Shown: positions 1 through 7,200 of the stretch, one piece after another
Layout: the number at the start of each line of letters is the position of its first letter
Position numbering within the stretch: the stretch's first letter is position 1
DNA from: CALAED01 sp937891035
Lineage (GTDB): Bacteria > Actinomycetota > Actinomycetes > Streptosporangiales > Streptosporangiaceae
Length of the DNA: 33,121 nucleotides
NCBI GenBank assembly: GCA_035642125.1
Contig: DASQSZ010000318.1
Location: 1-33,121, forward strand
Direction: 5' to 3'
The notes under the pieces: model-generated
What the model saw: the letters and a program-made list of their open reading frames with translations, nothing else
The model's database searches: none
What the model was told of the DNA's origin: nothing
Made by a program: the position numbers and the translations under genes

Positions 1-169
1 CGGGCCCGGCCGCCGACCGCAGGTCGGCGGCCACGTCGGCCAGCGCCGGCTCGGCGATATCGGCCAGGCACAGGCCGGCGGCTCCTTCGGCGGCGAACCT
101 GCGGGCCATAGCCGCGCCGATGCCGCCGCCCGCGCCGGTGATGACGGCCACTGTGCCGGAGACACGCAT
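1..169 (-). CDS. SDR family oxidoreductase, partial (N-terminal part only)
   Basis: The gene starts at an ATG at 169 and runs off the left edge, leaving about 56 residues. The opening reads MRVSGTVAVITGAGGGIGAA, a standard Rossmann strand followed by the TGxxxGIG dinucleotide-binding motif of classical short-chain dehydrogenases. An acidic residue (LADI) ends the second strand, which usually favours NAD over NADP; that is family knowledge, not shown here. The catalytic Ser-Tyr-Lys part is outside the window, so the substrate cannot be guessed. It is divergent from the complete SDR at 271. The palindrome at 180-195 sits about 10 bases upstream of its start, where a bound repressor would block it. 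Confidence 0.85.
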   Translation of the reverse strand, partial: MRVSGTVAVITGAGGGIGAAMARRFAAEGAAGLCLADIAEPALADVAADLRSAAGP

Positions 170-179
170 GATGGCAACA

Positions 180-195
180 TACCGACCAGTCGGTA
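180..195. promoter_or_regulatory. Perfect inverted repeat, probable TetR-family operator
   Basis: TACCGAC-CA-GTCGGTA is a perfect 7-bp inverted repeat with a 2-bp spacer. It lies between two divergent SDR genes, immediately upstream of the minus-strand start at 169. Size and symmetry suit a TetR-family dimer. No TetR gene is in the window, so the cognate regulator is unknown. A GTGATC direct repeat at 212-217 and 220-225 lies closer to the plus-strand gene and could be a second element. That is a weaker observation. Confidence 0.6.
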
Positions 196-270
196 GGTAT
201 CGCCAGATTTAGTGATCTTGTGATCGATTAGAGGGTAAGCGAACAATAGAAAAGTAGAGGTGGAGATCAC

Positions 271-1038
271 ATGCGGACCGGACTAGAGGGCAAGACCGCA
301 CTCGTCACAGGGGCGTCCCGGGGCATCGGCAAGGCCATCGCCCAAGAGCTCGCCGCCGAGGGCGCCAACGTCGTGCTCGCCTCGCGCAAGCAGGAGGCGC
401 TGGACGAGGTCGCCGCGGAGATCCGCGCCGCGTGCCCCGAGGTCGGAGTGCTGGCGAAGGCGGCGCACGTCGCGCGCGAGGAGCAGGCCCAGGCGTGCGT
501 CGAAGCGGCCGTGGCCGAGTTCGGCGGCATCGACGTGCTGGTCAACAACGCCGGGACGAATCCGTACTTCGGCCCGCTCGTCGACATCGACGAGGCCAGG
601 GCCACCAAGATCGTCGAGATCAACCAGTTCAGCATCGTGCGGTGGACCCAGCTCGCGTGGAAGGCGTCGATGGCCGAACGCGGCGGTTCGGTCATCAACA
701 TCGCCTCGGTCGGGGGCCTGTCGACCGAGATCGGGATCGGCTACTACAACGTCACCAAGGCCGCGGTCATCCACCTGACCCGCCAGTTCGCCATGGAGCT
801 CGCCCCGCAGGTCCGGGTCAACGCCATCGCGCCCGGCGTCGTGCGCACCCACCTCGCGCGCGCTCTCTGGGAGAACAACGAGGAGGCCATCAGCAAGTAC
901 ATGCCGCTCGGCCGCATCGGTGAGCCGGCGGACATCGCGCACGCCGCGGTCTTCCTCGCCGGCGACACGGCCGCGTGGATGACCGGCGAGACTCTCGTCA
1001 TCGACGGCGGCTCCCGCGTCCGCGCCTCCATCTCCTAA
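271..1038 (+). CDS. SDR family NAD(P)-dependent oxidoreductase
   Basis: This is a complete classical short-chain dehydrogenase of 255 residues, the usual length. TGASRGIG (13-20) binds the nucleotide and NNAG (92-95) stabilises the central sheet. The catalytic tetrad is N118, S146, Y159 and K163 (YNVTK). The C-terminal half has the usual PG motif (189) and ends near GG(S). A GGTGGAG ribosome-binding site sits just before the ATG. The LLM oxidoreductase at 1067 follows after 28 bp, so the two are probably co-transcribed. Homologues are often generic FabG-like 3-hydroxyacyl or hydroxysteroid dehydrogenases. Given the sterol genes nearby a lipid or steroid alcohol is plausible, but the substrate is not shown. 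Confidence 0.93.
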   Translation: MRTGLEGKTALVTGASRGIGKAIAQELAAEGANVVLASRKQEALDEVAAEIRAACPEVGVLAKAAHVAREEQAQACVEAAVAEFGGIDVLVNNAGTNPYFGPLVDIDEARATKIVEINQFSIVRWTQLAWKASMAERGGSVINIASVGGLSTEIGIGYYNVTKAAVIHLTRQFAMELAPQVRVNAIAPGVVRTHLARALWENNEEAISKYMPLGRIGEPADIAHAAVFLAGDTAAWMTGETLVIDGGSRVRASIS

Positions 1039-1066
1039 AGGCACGGCCACAACCCGAGAGGAAGAC

Positions 1067-2038
1067 GTGATCATGACGGCTCGGTGGGGGTTGACCATCC
1101 CGCTGTACGGTATGGCGCTGCCGGCGCAGCGGAAGATCATCGAGGAGCTTGCCGATCTCGGCTACACCGACGCCTGGACGGGCGAGACCAACGCGACCGA
1201 CGCGTTCACGCCGCTCGCGCTCGCGTCCCAATGGGCGCCGACGCTGCGCCTCGGCCCGGCGATCGTGCCGGTCTACACCCGCGGCCCCGCGCTGCTCGCC
1301 CAGCAGGCGGCCACCTTGGCACAGCTCGCGCCGGGGCGGTTCGTCATGGGCATCGGCACGTCGTCGCCGGCGATCGTGACGCGCTGGAACGGCATCCCGC
1401 TCGAAGAGCCGTACCGCCGCGTCCGCGACACGCTGCGCTTTTTGCGCCGGGCGCTGACCGGCGAGAAGGTCACCGAAGAGTACGAGACGTTCGCCGTCCA
1501 GGGATTCAAGCTCGACGTGGCGCTGGACGAGCCGCCGCCGATCGTGCTCGCCGCGCTGCGCCCCGGCATGTTGCGGCTGGCCGCCGGCGAGGCCGACGGC
1601 GCCATCACCAACTGGCTCGCGCCGCGGGACGTCCGTACGGTGCGGGCGGAGTTCGGCACGGACAAGGAGCTGATCGCGCGGATCTTCGTGTGCCCGACGG
1701 AGGACGCCGACGAGGCCAGGCGGCTGGGCCGCCGGCTGATCGCCGCATACCTGACCGTGCCGGTGTACGCGGCGTTCCATCAGTGGCTCGGCCGCGGCGA
1801 CGCCCTCGCGCCGATGAACGAGGCCTGGGCGGCGGGCGACCGCAAGGGGGCGCTCGACCGCATCCCCGACGAGGTCGTCGACGAGCTGATCGTGCACGGC
1901 TCGCCGGCCCGTTGCCGGGCCCGCATCCAAGAGTACGTGGAGGCCGGGCTCACCACCCCGGTGGTGATGATTTTGCCTGGTGGCGGTGGTCCGTCGGGCG
2001 CCGACGCCGTGCGCGCCCTCGCCCCCGGCGCCGGCTGA
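1067..2038 (+). CDS. LLM class flavin (probably F420)-dependent oxidoreductase, Rv3093c-like
   Basis: This is a luciferase-like TIM-barrel oxidoreductase of about 323 residues. The N-terminal strand reads WGLTIPLYG, followed by the LGYTDAWTGET segment, the conserved PGRFVMGIGTSSPAIV region and a C-terminal APARC-type helix. The pattern fits the actinobacterial subfamily represented by M. tuberculosis Rv3093c, which is predicted to use coenzyme F420; cofactor use is inferred from family. The start is ambiguous: GTG at 1067 lies only 2-4 bases past the GAGAGGAAG ribosome-binding site, whereas ATG at 1073 has a more normal spacing. It lies 28 bp after the SDR and probably shares its transcript. 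Confidence 0.88.
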   Translation: MIMTARWGLTIPLYGMALPAQRKIIEELADLGYTDAWTGETNATDAFTPLALASQWAPTLRLGPAIVPVYTRGPALLAQQAATLAQLAPGRFVMGIGTSSPAIVTRWNGIPLEEPYRRVRDTLRFLRRALTGEKVTEEYETFAVQGFKLDVALDEPPPIVLAALRPGMLRLAAGEADGAITNWLAPRDVRTVRAEFGTDKELIARIFVCPTEDADEARRLGRRLIAAYLTVPVYAAFHQWLGRGDALAPMNEAWAAGDRKGALDRIPDEVVDELIVHGSPARCRARIQEYVEAGLTTPVVMILPGGGGPSGADAVRALAPGAG

Positions 2039-2121
2039 GACAAACACCGAGCTCGCGCGTTTACGGTCGTCCCGCATGGGCAGGGTGGGCAAGGTCCGAT
2101 ACCCAGAGTAAGGAGCAGGCC

Positions 2122-2406
2122 TTGCTTACGCTGACCGAAGGTGCCGTCCAAGTGATTCGCACCGTCACGTCACAGCCACAGCTGCCGGAGGAGACCGGGA
2201 TCCGGATCGTGGCGCAGGACACGGCCGGCTCACTCAGCCTTTCGGTGACCGAGGGGCCGGAAGAGGGAGACCAGGTCGTTGAGGCGGGCGGCGCACGCGT
2301 CTTCCTCGAGTCCGGCGCCGCGATGGCCCTGGATGACAAGACGCTCGACGCCGAGATCGACGACAAGGGGGACGTGTCCTTCTTGATCGGCCAGCAGCCT
2401 ACGTAA
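2122..2406 (+). CDS. HesB/IscA-like small protein lacking all cysteines
   Basis: The product has 94 residues, with a TTG start at 2122 preceded by AAGGAG at 2110-2115 (6-base spacing). The opening LTLTEGAVQVIRT and the later GIRI, LSLSV, VFLES and DFxxx-like strands follow the beta-rich HesB/IscA layout: N-terminal helix, then Gly-rich strands. Family members that carry iron or Fe-S clusters use three conserved cysteines. This protein contains no cysteine, so it cannot bind a cluster in the usual way. Similar cysteine-free proteins occur in actinomycetes under HesB or adhesin labels; their function is unknown. It follows the LLM gene by 83 bp and is closed by a hairpin at 2407-2428. Confidence 0.75.
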   Translation: MLTLTEGAVQVIRTVTSQPQLPEETGIRIVAQDTAGSLSLSVTEGPEEGDQVVEAGGARVFLESGAAMALDDKTLDAEIDDKGDVSFLIGQQPT

Positions 2407-2428
2407 GACTCCCCGCGTTCCGGGAGTC
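2407..2428 (+). terminator. Hairpin directly after the HesB-like gene
   Basis: GACTCCC and GGGAGTC form a perfect 7-bp stem with an 8-base loop, beginning at the base after the TAA stop. There is no clear T-run, which is common for actinomycete terminators. It lies between this gene and the convergent cysteine dioxygenase gene, so it may serve both. Confidence 0.65.
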
Positions 2429-2475
2429 GCCGCCGGGGTCATCGCGATCCGCCGGCGGGTGCCGTGTGCCTGCCG

Positions 2476-3009
2476 TCAGGACGTGCGGACGGGCAGGTCG
2501 TAGCAGCGGCGGACGCTGGAGCCGATCCGCGAGATGTCGGTCCCGTAGATGTGGATCGACATGGCCACCTCGGTGCTCGCGTTGTGGACACGGTGGATGT
2601 CCCCCGGCGGCGCGAAGCCGCTGACCTCGCCGACGCCGTTGACGTTCTTCCCGGCGGGGAGCAGGCTCGCCCCGTCGCCGCTCAGCGTGAAGAGCTCTTC
2701 GTACTCCGCGCCCTGGATGACGCCGAACACGCACCAGGTGACGTGGTCGTGGATCGGGGTCAGCTGGCCGGGCCGCCACACGAGGCCGACCACGGAAAAG
2801 GCGCCGTCCGGCTCGGCGTGCAGCAGGTGCGAGCAGTAGTCAACGGGATCGCCAAGCCGCTGGTCAGCGGTGAAGACGTCGGGCGTGGGCAGGTTGGCGG
2901 CGAGCACATCGGCCACCCGCTTCGCCGTTTCGCGCCACGAGGCATGCAGGTCGACGGCGTCCCGCACGCCGACGACGAGCCCCTGGGCGAGCCCGGTCTG
3001 GGTCAGCAT
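2476..3009 (-). CDS. Cysteine dioxygenase family protein (cupin thiol dioxygenase)
   Basis: This single cupin domain of 177 residues resembles bacterial type I cysteine dioxygenases, which oxidise cysteine to cysteine sulfinate with O2 and Fe(II). The iron ligands are visible as H87 and H89 in PIHDH and H139 in GDIHRVHN. The S151-H153-Y155 set (MSIHIYG) matches the catalytic Ser-His-Tyr triad of the mammalian enzyme. C93 lies one position from where simple counting puts the crosslinking Cys, so a Cys-Tyr cofactor cannot be claimed. The ATG at 3009 has a GGGGGA ribosome-binding site. It is divergent from a LysR gene, its likely regulator. A related thiol substrate such as 3-mercaptopropionate remains possible. 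Confidence 0.85.
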   Translation of the reverse strand: MLTQTGLAQGLVVGVRDAVDLHASWRETAKRVADVLAANLPTPDVFTADQRLGDPVDYCSHLLHAEPDGAFSVVGLVWRPGQLTPIHDHVTWCVFGVIQGAEYEELFTLSGDGASLLPAGKNVNGVGEVSGFAPPGDIHRVHNASTEVAMSIHIYGTDISRIGSSVRRCYDLPVRTS

Positions 3010-3060
3010 TTGGTCATCCCCCTTCTGCCCTTTCGTCCTGCCTTAATCTTCAGCCTGCAC

Positions 3061-3128
3061 CAGGGCCATCCATAGGTCCAATGCCTAATGCCTTTCAAAT
3101 CCATAGATGGCGTATATAAATTGGCCAT
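3061..3128. promoter_or_regulatory. Divergent promoter region for cysteine dioxygenase and LysR genes
   Basis: This stretch is AT-rich against its surroundings. CCAT-AG-ATGG at 3101-3110 is a small inverted repeat, and CATCCATAGG upstream (3068-3077) resembles half of it. Both are candidates for LysR binding. TATAAA at 3115-3120 has the position of a -10 element only 8 bases from the LysR ATG. If used, the LysR transcript would be leaderless or nearly so. No good ribosome-binding site precedes that ATG, which fits. Confidence 0.5.
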
Positions 3129-3998
3129 ATGCTGGACCTCACCCGGCTACGCGTACTCGTCGCGCTGGCTCGCACCGGGTCGGTGACAGCCGCCGCGCGA
3201 GAGCTGCACTACTCCCAGCCGTCCGTCAGCCACCACCTGGCCAGGCTCGAGAGTGAGACGGGGGCGAAGCTCGTGCAGCGGGCCGGCCGCGGCGTCCGGC
3301 TCACCGAAGCCGGTCGCCAGCTGGCCGAGCGTGGCGCGGAGATCTTGGGCCGGATGGAGGCCGCGGAGGCGGAGCTGGCCGCGCACGTCGGGCTGCGGCA
3401 GGGCCGGGTGCGGCTGGCCGCCTTTCCGTCGGCGCTCGGCACGTTCGTGCCGGCGGCGGCCGCCCGGCTGGCCGCCGGTCATCCCGGCCTGGAGCTGCGC
3501 CTGATCGAGGCCGAGCCGCCTGAGGCGGTACGCATGTTGCGCGCCGGCCACATCGACGTCGCGGTGATCTTCCGGTACGACGACAGCGTTCCGGAGGACG
3601 ACGGCATCGAGATGCACCGCCTGCTCGAGGACCCGACCTATTTGGTGGCCGCCGAGCCGCCGACCACCGACTTGGCCACCTATGCGAACGGCCCGTGGAT
3701 AGCCGGCTGCGATCGCTGCCGGATGCACCTGCTCGAGCTGTGCGCCCGCACCGGGTTCGAGCCGAGCATCGCCTTCACCACCGACGACTTCGTGGCCGTG
3801 CAGGCGATGGTGGCCGCCGGGCTCGGGGTCACCACGCTGCCCGGCCTCGCTTTGCGCGCCGCCCGCCATCCTGGCGTGCGCGTCGTCGCGCTCCCCGATT
3901 CACCGCGCTACGTGCTGGCCGCGACGTACGGAACGCCGCCGCACCCGCCGGCGACGGGGGCGCTGCTCGCCGCGCTCACCGAGGCGGCGACGAGCTGA
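3129..3998 (+). CDS. LysR family transcriptional regulator
   Basis: This is a 289-residue LysR-type regulator of normal length. The N-terminal winged helix (about 1-60) shows the typical LRVLVALARTGSVTAAAREL and SQPSVSHHLARLE segments. A linker helix follows, and then a two-lobed periplasmic-binding-like effector domain (about 90-285, with HIDVAVIF and a Gly-rich VAAGLGVTTLPG). LysR proteins commonly control a divergent gene, so the cysteine dioxygenase at 3009 is the best candidate target. A sulfur compound effector is only an inference. The 3' end faces the MarR gene across 8 bp. Confidence 0.92.
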   Translation: MLDLTRLRVLVALARTGSVTAAARELHYSQPSVSHHLARLESETGAKLVQRAGRGVRLTEAGRQLAERGAEILGRMEAAEAELAAHVGLRQGRVRLAAFPSALGTFVPAAAARLAAGHPGLELRLIEAEPPEAVRMLRAGHIDVAVIFRYDDSVPEDDGIEMHRLLEDPTYLVAAEPPTTDLATYANGPWIAGCDRCRMHLLELCARTGFEPSIAFTTDDFVAVQAMVAAGLGVTTLPGLALRAARHPGVRVVALPDSPRYVLAATYGTPPHPPATGALLAALTEAATS

Positions 3999-4006
3999 TC
4001 ACCGAG

Positions 4007-4477
4007 TCAGGGCAGCGCCTGAACCTCCTTGATGACCTCGGGCATCGCGGCGTTGTTGCCGCGGGCGAACTCCAGCAGCGTGCGCAGCTGTTCGTCGCTG
4101 AACTCGGCGAAGCGGGCCTGAACGGACGTGGCGACCGGCTCGAAGTAGCCGGCGATCCGTGCCATCGCCTCCGGGACCAGCTCGACGATCACTCGCCGCC
4201 GGTCGTGGGGGTCGCGGCTCCGCCGTACATAGCCGGCCCGCTCCAAGCGGTCGACCACCGCGGTGATGGCGCCCCCGGTGGTGATGCCCATCGCCTGCGC
4301 CAGCCCACCCGGGGTCACCGGCCCGTCGAGCGAGAGCAGGTTGAGGCATTGCAGATCGGTGACATTGAGGCCCGCCTTGCCCGCGACGGTGTGATGGAGC
4401 AACACCGTCCACATCGTGCCGCGCTGCATGGTGTCCCGCAGCTCGGCGGCGAGTCGTTGGCGTTCCTCGGTGGACAT
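4007..4477 (-). CDS. MarR family transcriptional regulator
   Basis: This 156-residue protein has the MarR winged-helix layout. A dimer helix at the N terminus is followed by recognition elements around residues 37-75 (LNVTDLQCLNLL, GGLAQAMGITTGGAITAVVDRLE). The wing follows with the diagnostic DPHDRRRVIVEL segment, and then C-terminal dimer helices. It is alone on its strand between the LysR 3' end and the Uma2 gene on the far side of its promoter, so its targets are not obvious. The inverted repeat at 4499-4517, about 22-40 bases upstream of its ATG, suggests autoregulation. The AGAGGGG ribosome-binding site is somewhat far from the start. Confidence 0.92.
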   Translation of the reverse strand: MSTEERQRLAAELRDTMQRGTMWTVLLHHTVAGKAGLNVTDLQCLNLLSLDGPVTPGGLAQAMGITTGGAITAVVDRLERAGYVRRSRDPHDRRRVIVELVPEAMARIAGYFEPVATSVQARFAEFSDEQLRTLLEFARGNNAAMPEVIKEVQALP

Positions 4478-4498
4478 CGCGTTTTTCGCCCCTCTAAA

Positions 4499-4517
4499 TC
4501 TCTCCTATACCGAGAGA
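4499..4517. promoter_or_regulatory. Inverted repeat upstream of the MarR gene, probable autoregulatory operator
   Basis: TCTCTC-N7-GAGAGA is a perfect 6-bp inverted repeat 22 bases upstream of the MarR ATG. It sits between that gene and the 3' end of the Uma2 gene. Read on the minus strand, the centre GGTATAGG holds a TATAGG-like -10. A bound dimer would then cover the promoter. Position and symmetry are the evidence; binding is inferred. Confidence 0.55.
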
Positions 4518-4534
4518 CTACCCGCTCTGAAGCG

Positions 4535-5233
4535 TCATTCCTCCAGGAGAACCGAGGTGTCGAGGATGAAGTCGACCGGCTCGGGGATGTGCAGCTTTTC
4601 CCCCATCTCCACCGAGGTCGACCGCGCGTAGCGACCGTCCTTGGGCTCGCTGAAGACGGTCACCGTGGCCGGCTCGGCCAGCGGGTCGACCAACAGCAGG
4701 AGCGGCACCCCGCCGCCCGCGTAGATGCCGGGCTTGTCATCCCTGTCGATGTTCACACTCCCCGGCGACACCACCTCGCCGACCATGATCAGACCATCGG
4801 TGAACACCTCTCGGTCGCCCCACCTGGGCGCGTCCTTGGGCCCCATCACGAAGTCGGGTTCGTATGGAAGGCGTGACCCGGGAAGGCACACGTCAAGCCC
4901 AGGCCACGCCCGCCAGCCGCGCTCCCTGGCCACGGGGAGCAGCGCCTCGCAAAGGAGACCGCCGATCCACTGGTGCTCCGGGCTGCCGACGGGGCTCACG
5001 ACGAGACGCCCGTCGATGGCCTCGACCCGCCACCTGCCAAGATGAGGGACGAGATGGTCGTAGAGGGCGCGCAGGTTCTCGGCGCAGGGCGGCGGCGGGT
5101 CTTGCGGAGCGACTTCCATAGTCGGCGGAGCCTCCGGAGCCGAGGTCGCAGCCGTCGGCCGCTCGGGTTTCGCAGCGCGATCCTGGCGCGGCGACGATGC
5201 CTTGGGGTGCGGTTTCCTTGAGGTGGCGACCAT
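4535..5233 (-). CDS. Uma2 family (DUF820) PD-(D/E)XK nuclease-fold protein
   Basis: The product has 232 residues. The first 45 or so are Ala/Pro/Lys-rich and look disordered; a compact Uma2 domain follows. The nuclease-fold signature is visible: PD at 126-127 (YEPDFV), E153 in VGEVVSP, and D163 and K167 in NIDRDDKPGIYAGGGVPL, ending with LVDP. Uma2 proteins are abundant in actinomycetes and cyanobacteria and are assigned a nuclease fold. Their biological target is generally unknown, so no role is given here. The ATG at 5233 has only a weak ribosome-binding site. The gene stands apart from the metabolic genes upstream by 125 bp. Confidence 0.85.
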   Translation of the reverse strand: MVATSRKPHPKASSPRQDRAAKPERPTAATSAPEAPPTMEVAPQDPPPPCAENLRALYDHLVPHLGRWRVEAIDGRLVVSPVGSPEHQWIGGLLCEALLPVARERGWRAWPGLDVCLPGSRLPYEPDFVMGPKDAPRWGDREVFTDGLIMVGEVVSPGSVNIDRDDKPGIYAGGGVPLLLLVDPLAEPATVTVFSEPKDGRYARSTSVEMGEKLHIPEPVDFILDTSVLLEE

Positions 5234-5336
5234 GGGGCCATCATCTCTTTCTCGCTCCTCGCGGACACGACAACGGGGGGAATACCCCACGTATTCAAGT
5301 AGATGCAGATCGTGAGCGCAAAGCGAGATGGCCTGA

Positions 5337-5359
5337 ACCGCGCGGACCGACCCCGCGGT
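5337..5359 (-). terminator. Hairpin at the end of the KDPG aldolase gene
   Basis: ACCGCG and CGCGGT form a 6-bp stem with an 11-base loop at the stop codon of the aldolase gene on the minus strand. There is no T-run. It is a plausible weak terminator separating the sugar-acid genes from Uma2. Confidence 0.35.
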
Positions 5360-5961
5360 CAGCCGGCCTTGACGAGCTCGGCCAGCAGCTCGACCTGAGC
5401 GGGATCGGCCAAAGCGGTGCCGACCCCGGCGACGCGCGCACCGGCGGCCAGGAAGTCGGGCGCGGTGTAGGCGTCGACGCCTCCCGTGGCGACCATCTTG
5501 ACCTGCGGGAACGGGCCAGAAATAGTCTTGAACCACGCGGTGCCGAGCGCGGTCGCCGGGAAGCACTTCAGCCAGTCGACACCGTGCCGCAGCGCCAGCT
5601 GGATCTCGCTCGGCGTCGCCACCCCGGGCAGGTGCGGCAGGCCGGCGGCGAGCGAGGCCGCGAGGACGGCCGGGGCGAGGCCCGGCGCCACGGTGAATCG
5701 CGCCCCCGCCTCGGCGACCGCCGTCACCTGCTCCAGCGTGATCACGGTGCCGGCGCCGACGGCACGGCCGCGTTCGGCGCCGGCGGCGACGGCGGCGCGC
5801 AGCGCGGGCAGCGCGTCCGGCGTCTGCACCGGCACCTCGACCAGGTCGATGCCGAGATCCCAGGCGCGCGACGCCAACTCGACCGTCTCTCGCTCCGGCA
5901 GGCCGCGCAGGATCGCCATGATCCGGTGCGTGCCGATGATCTCGTCGAAGCCCTTGGACAT
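5359..5961 (-). CDS. eda: 2-dehydro-3-deoxy-6-phosphogluconate (KDPG) aldolase
   Basis: This class I aldolase has 200 residues, the usual size. It cleaves KDPG to pyruvate and glyceraldehyde 3-phosphate, the last step of the Entner-Doudoroff route. Conserved elements are ILRG (R19), E42 in LVEVPVQTP, GAGTVIT (69-75), LPGVATPSE (111-119) and the Schiff-base lysine K132 in LKCFPA, where most homologues read KxFPA. VATGGV (157-162) is the phosphate-binding loop. A GGAGAC ribosome-binding site precedes the ATG. It is downstream of a keto-deoxy-sugar kinase by 110 bp, so the pair converts KDG to central metabolites. KDPGal substrates are also possible. Confidence 0.93.
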   Translation of the reverse strand: MSKGFDEIIGTHRIMAILRGLPERETVELASRAWDLGIDLVEVPVQTPDALPALRAAVAAGAERGRAVGAGTVITLEQVTAVAEAGARFTVAPGLAPAVLAASLAAGLPHLPGVATPSEIQLALRHGVDWLKCFPATALGTAWFKTISGPFPQVKMVATGGVDAYTAPDFLAAGARVAGVGTALADPAQVELLAELVKAG

Positions 5962-6071
5962 ATGTCCGTCTCCATTCCTGGCTCGTCCGGCCCCGAGGAT
6001 GGCCGGCGTTTCGGTCGGTCGGTTCGCGTCGTGTCTTTGTCAGTCTGCGGCACTGGCGGTCGGCGGTTCGG

Positions 6072-7064
6072 TCAGTCCACGGCGGGGGCGGCGAGCCGCA
6101 TGCCCGGCCAGTGCTCGTCGGCGGCGGCGAGCATCCGCTCACGGGCCGCGGGCGGCGGGAAGACGGCGAGGTCGCCAACGCAACCGAGCGCCGCGGCCGC
6201 AGTGATGTGCCCGAGCCGGAGCCGGTTGCGCGCGGAGCGCCCGCCGATGTGCCCGGACAGAAACCCGGCGGCGAAGGCGTCGCCGGCCCCGACCGGCTCG
6301 ACGACGTCGATCCGCAACGCCGGTACGAACGTACGCTCGTCGCCTTCGTAGCAGGTGGCGCCGTGTTCGGCGTCCTTGATCACAAGGCAGGGCACGTCGG
6401 GCAGCAGCGCCCGGATATCGTCGGGCGTGGCCGTCCCCCAAAGCGTCTCGGCCTCGTCTCGCCCGGTGAGGACCACGTCGGCGCGGCCGGCCAGCGGCAG
6501 CAGCGTCGCCGCGGCGTGCGCCGGCTCCCACAACGCCGGGCGGTAGTTGATGTCGAAGCTCACCAGCGGCCCGCCCGGCGCCCGGCGCCCGGCGAGCAGC
6601 CGGTCGACGAGGGCGGCGCAACTGGGCGAGAGCACGGGCGTGATCCCGGACAGGTGGATGAGGCCGGCCCCGCGCGCCATGACGACCTCGGCGAACGCGG
6701 GCCCCATCGCCGCCGCGGCCGAGCCCTTGCGGTAGTAGTGCACGGTCGACCGACCGACCCCCGGGTCTTTGAGGTAGAGCCCGGTGGGCCGCTCCGGGTC
6801 GACCTCGACGTCCCCGACGTCCACCCCGTGCGCGGTGAGCGTGTCGAGGATGATCCGGCCGAACGGGTCGGCCCCGACGCGGCCCAGCCAGGCCGCGTGG
6901 TGGCCGAGCTGGGCCATGCCGGAGGCCACATTGGACTCCGCGCCGCCGACCTCCATCGTCAGCCGCGGCCGGTCGGCGAGGGGCGCCGGCACGACGGGAG
7001 TCAGCATCACCATGGTCTCCCCGACGCACACCACATCGGGTCGCACCTGATGGCCAGCGGGCAT
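6072..7064 (-). CDS. kdgK: PfkB family sugar kinase, probable 2-keto-3-deoxygluconate kinase
   Basis: This is a ribokinase-fold kinase of 330 residues. The N-terminal region has VCVGETMVML, and MEVGGAESNVASGMAQLG matches the PfkB sugar-binding signature. Near the C terminus EPVGAGDAFAAGFLSG carries the anion hole and the catalytic base Asp. I chose the ATG at 7064: GGAGG at 7071-7075 lies exactly 6 bases upstream, while the ATG at 7070 would touch it. A GTG at 7088 has no good site. KDG kinase is inferred from sequence style and from the KDPG aldolase that follows. No dehydratase or dehydrogenase making KDG is nearby, so the sugar-acid source is unknown. Confidence 0.88.
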   Translation of the reverse strand: MPAGHQVRPDVVCVGETMVMLTPVVPAPLADRPRLTMEVGGAESNVASGMAQLGHHAAWLGRVGADPFGRIILDTLTAHGVDVGDVEVDPERPTGLYLKDPGVGRSTVHYYRKGSAAAAMGPAFAEVVMARGAGLIHLSGITPVLSPSCAALVDRLLAGRRAPGGPLVSFDINYRPALWEPAHAAATLLPLAGRADVVLTGRDEAETLWGTATPDDIRALLPDVPCLVIKDAEHGATCYEGDERTFVPALRIDVVEPVGAGDAFAAGFLSGHIGGRSARNRLRLGHITAAAALGCVGDLAVFPPPAARERMLAAADEHWPGMRLAAPAVD

Positions 7065-7186
7065 GATCATCCTCCGTGGCCGCTTCACCTACGCCAGGGC
7101 ACCGAACAGGAAGTTTGCGGCCAGATCGCACCATACCCGGCATGCCGCCGGCCACCCGGACCGGACCCGGTGGTGGACGAGGCCGG

Positions 7187-7200
7187 CACCCCCAAGGGTG
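7187..7200 (-). terminator. Small hairpin downstream of the FadD19-like gene
   Basis: CACCC-CCAA-GGGTG is a 5-bp stem with a 4-base loop, 54 bases beyond the FadD19-like stop codon on the minus strand. It could end the sterol operon. It could instead lie in the leader or promoter region of the sugar kinase, which reads in the same direction. No T-run is seen. Confidence 0.3.

Noticed and set aside
5197..6351. 384-codon plus-strand frame across the aldolase region
   Set aside because: It is opposite the KDPG aldolase and sugar kinase genes and has Arg/Gly/Asp-rich shadow composition.
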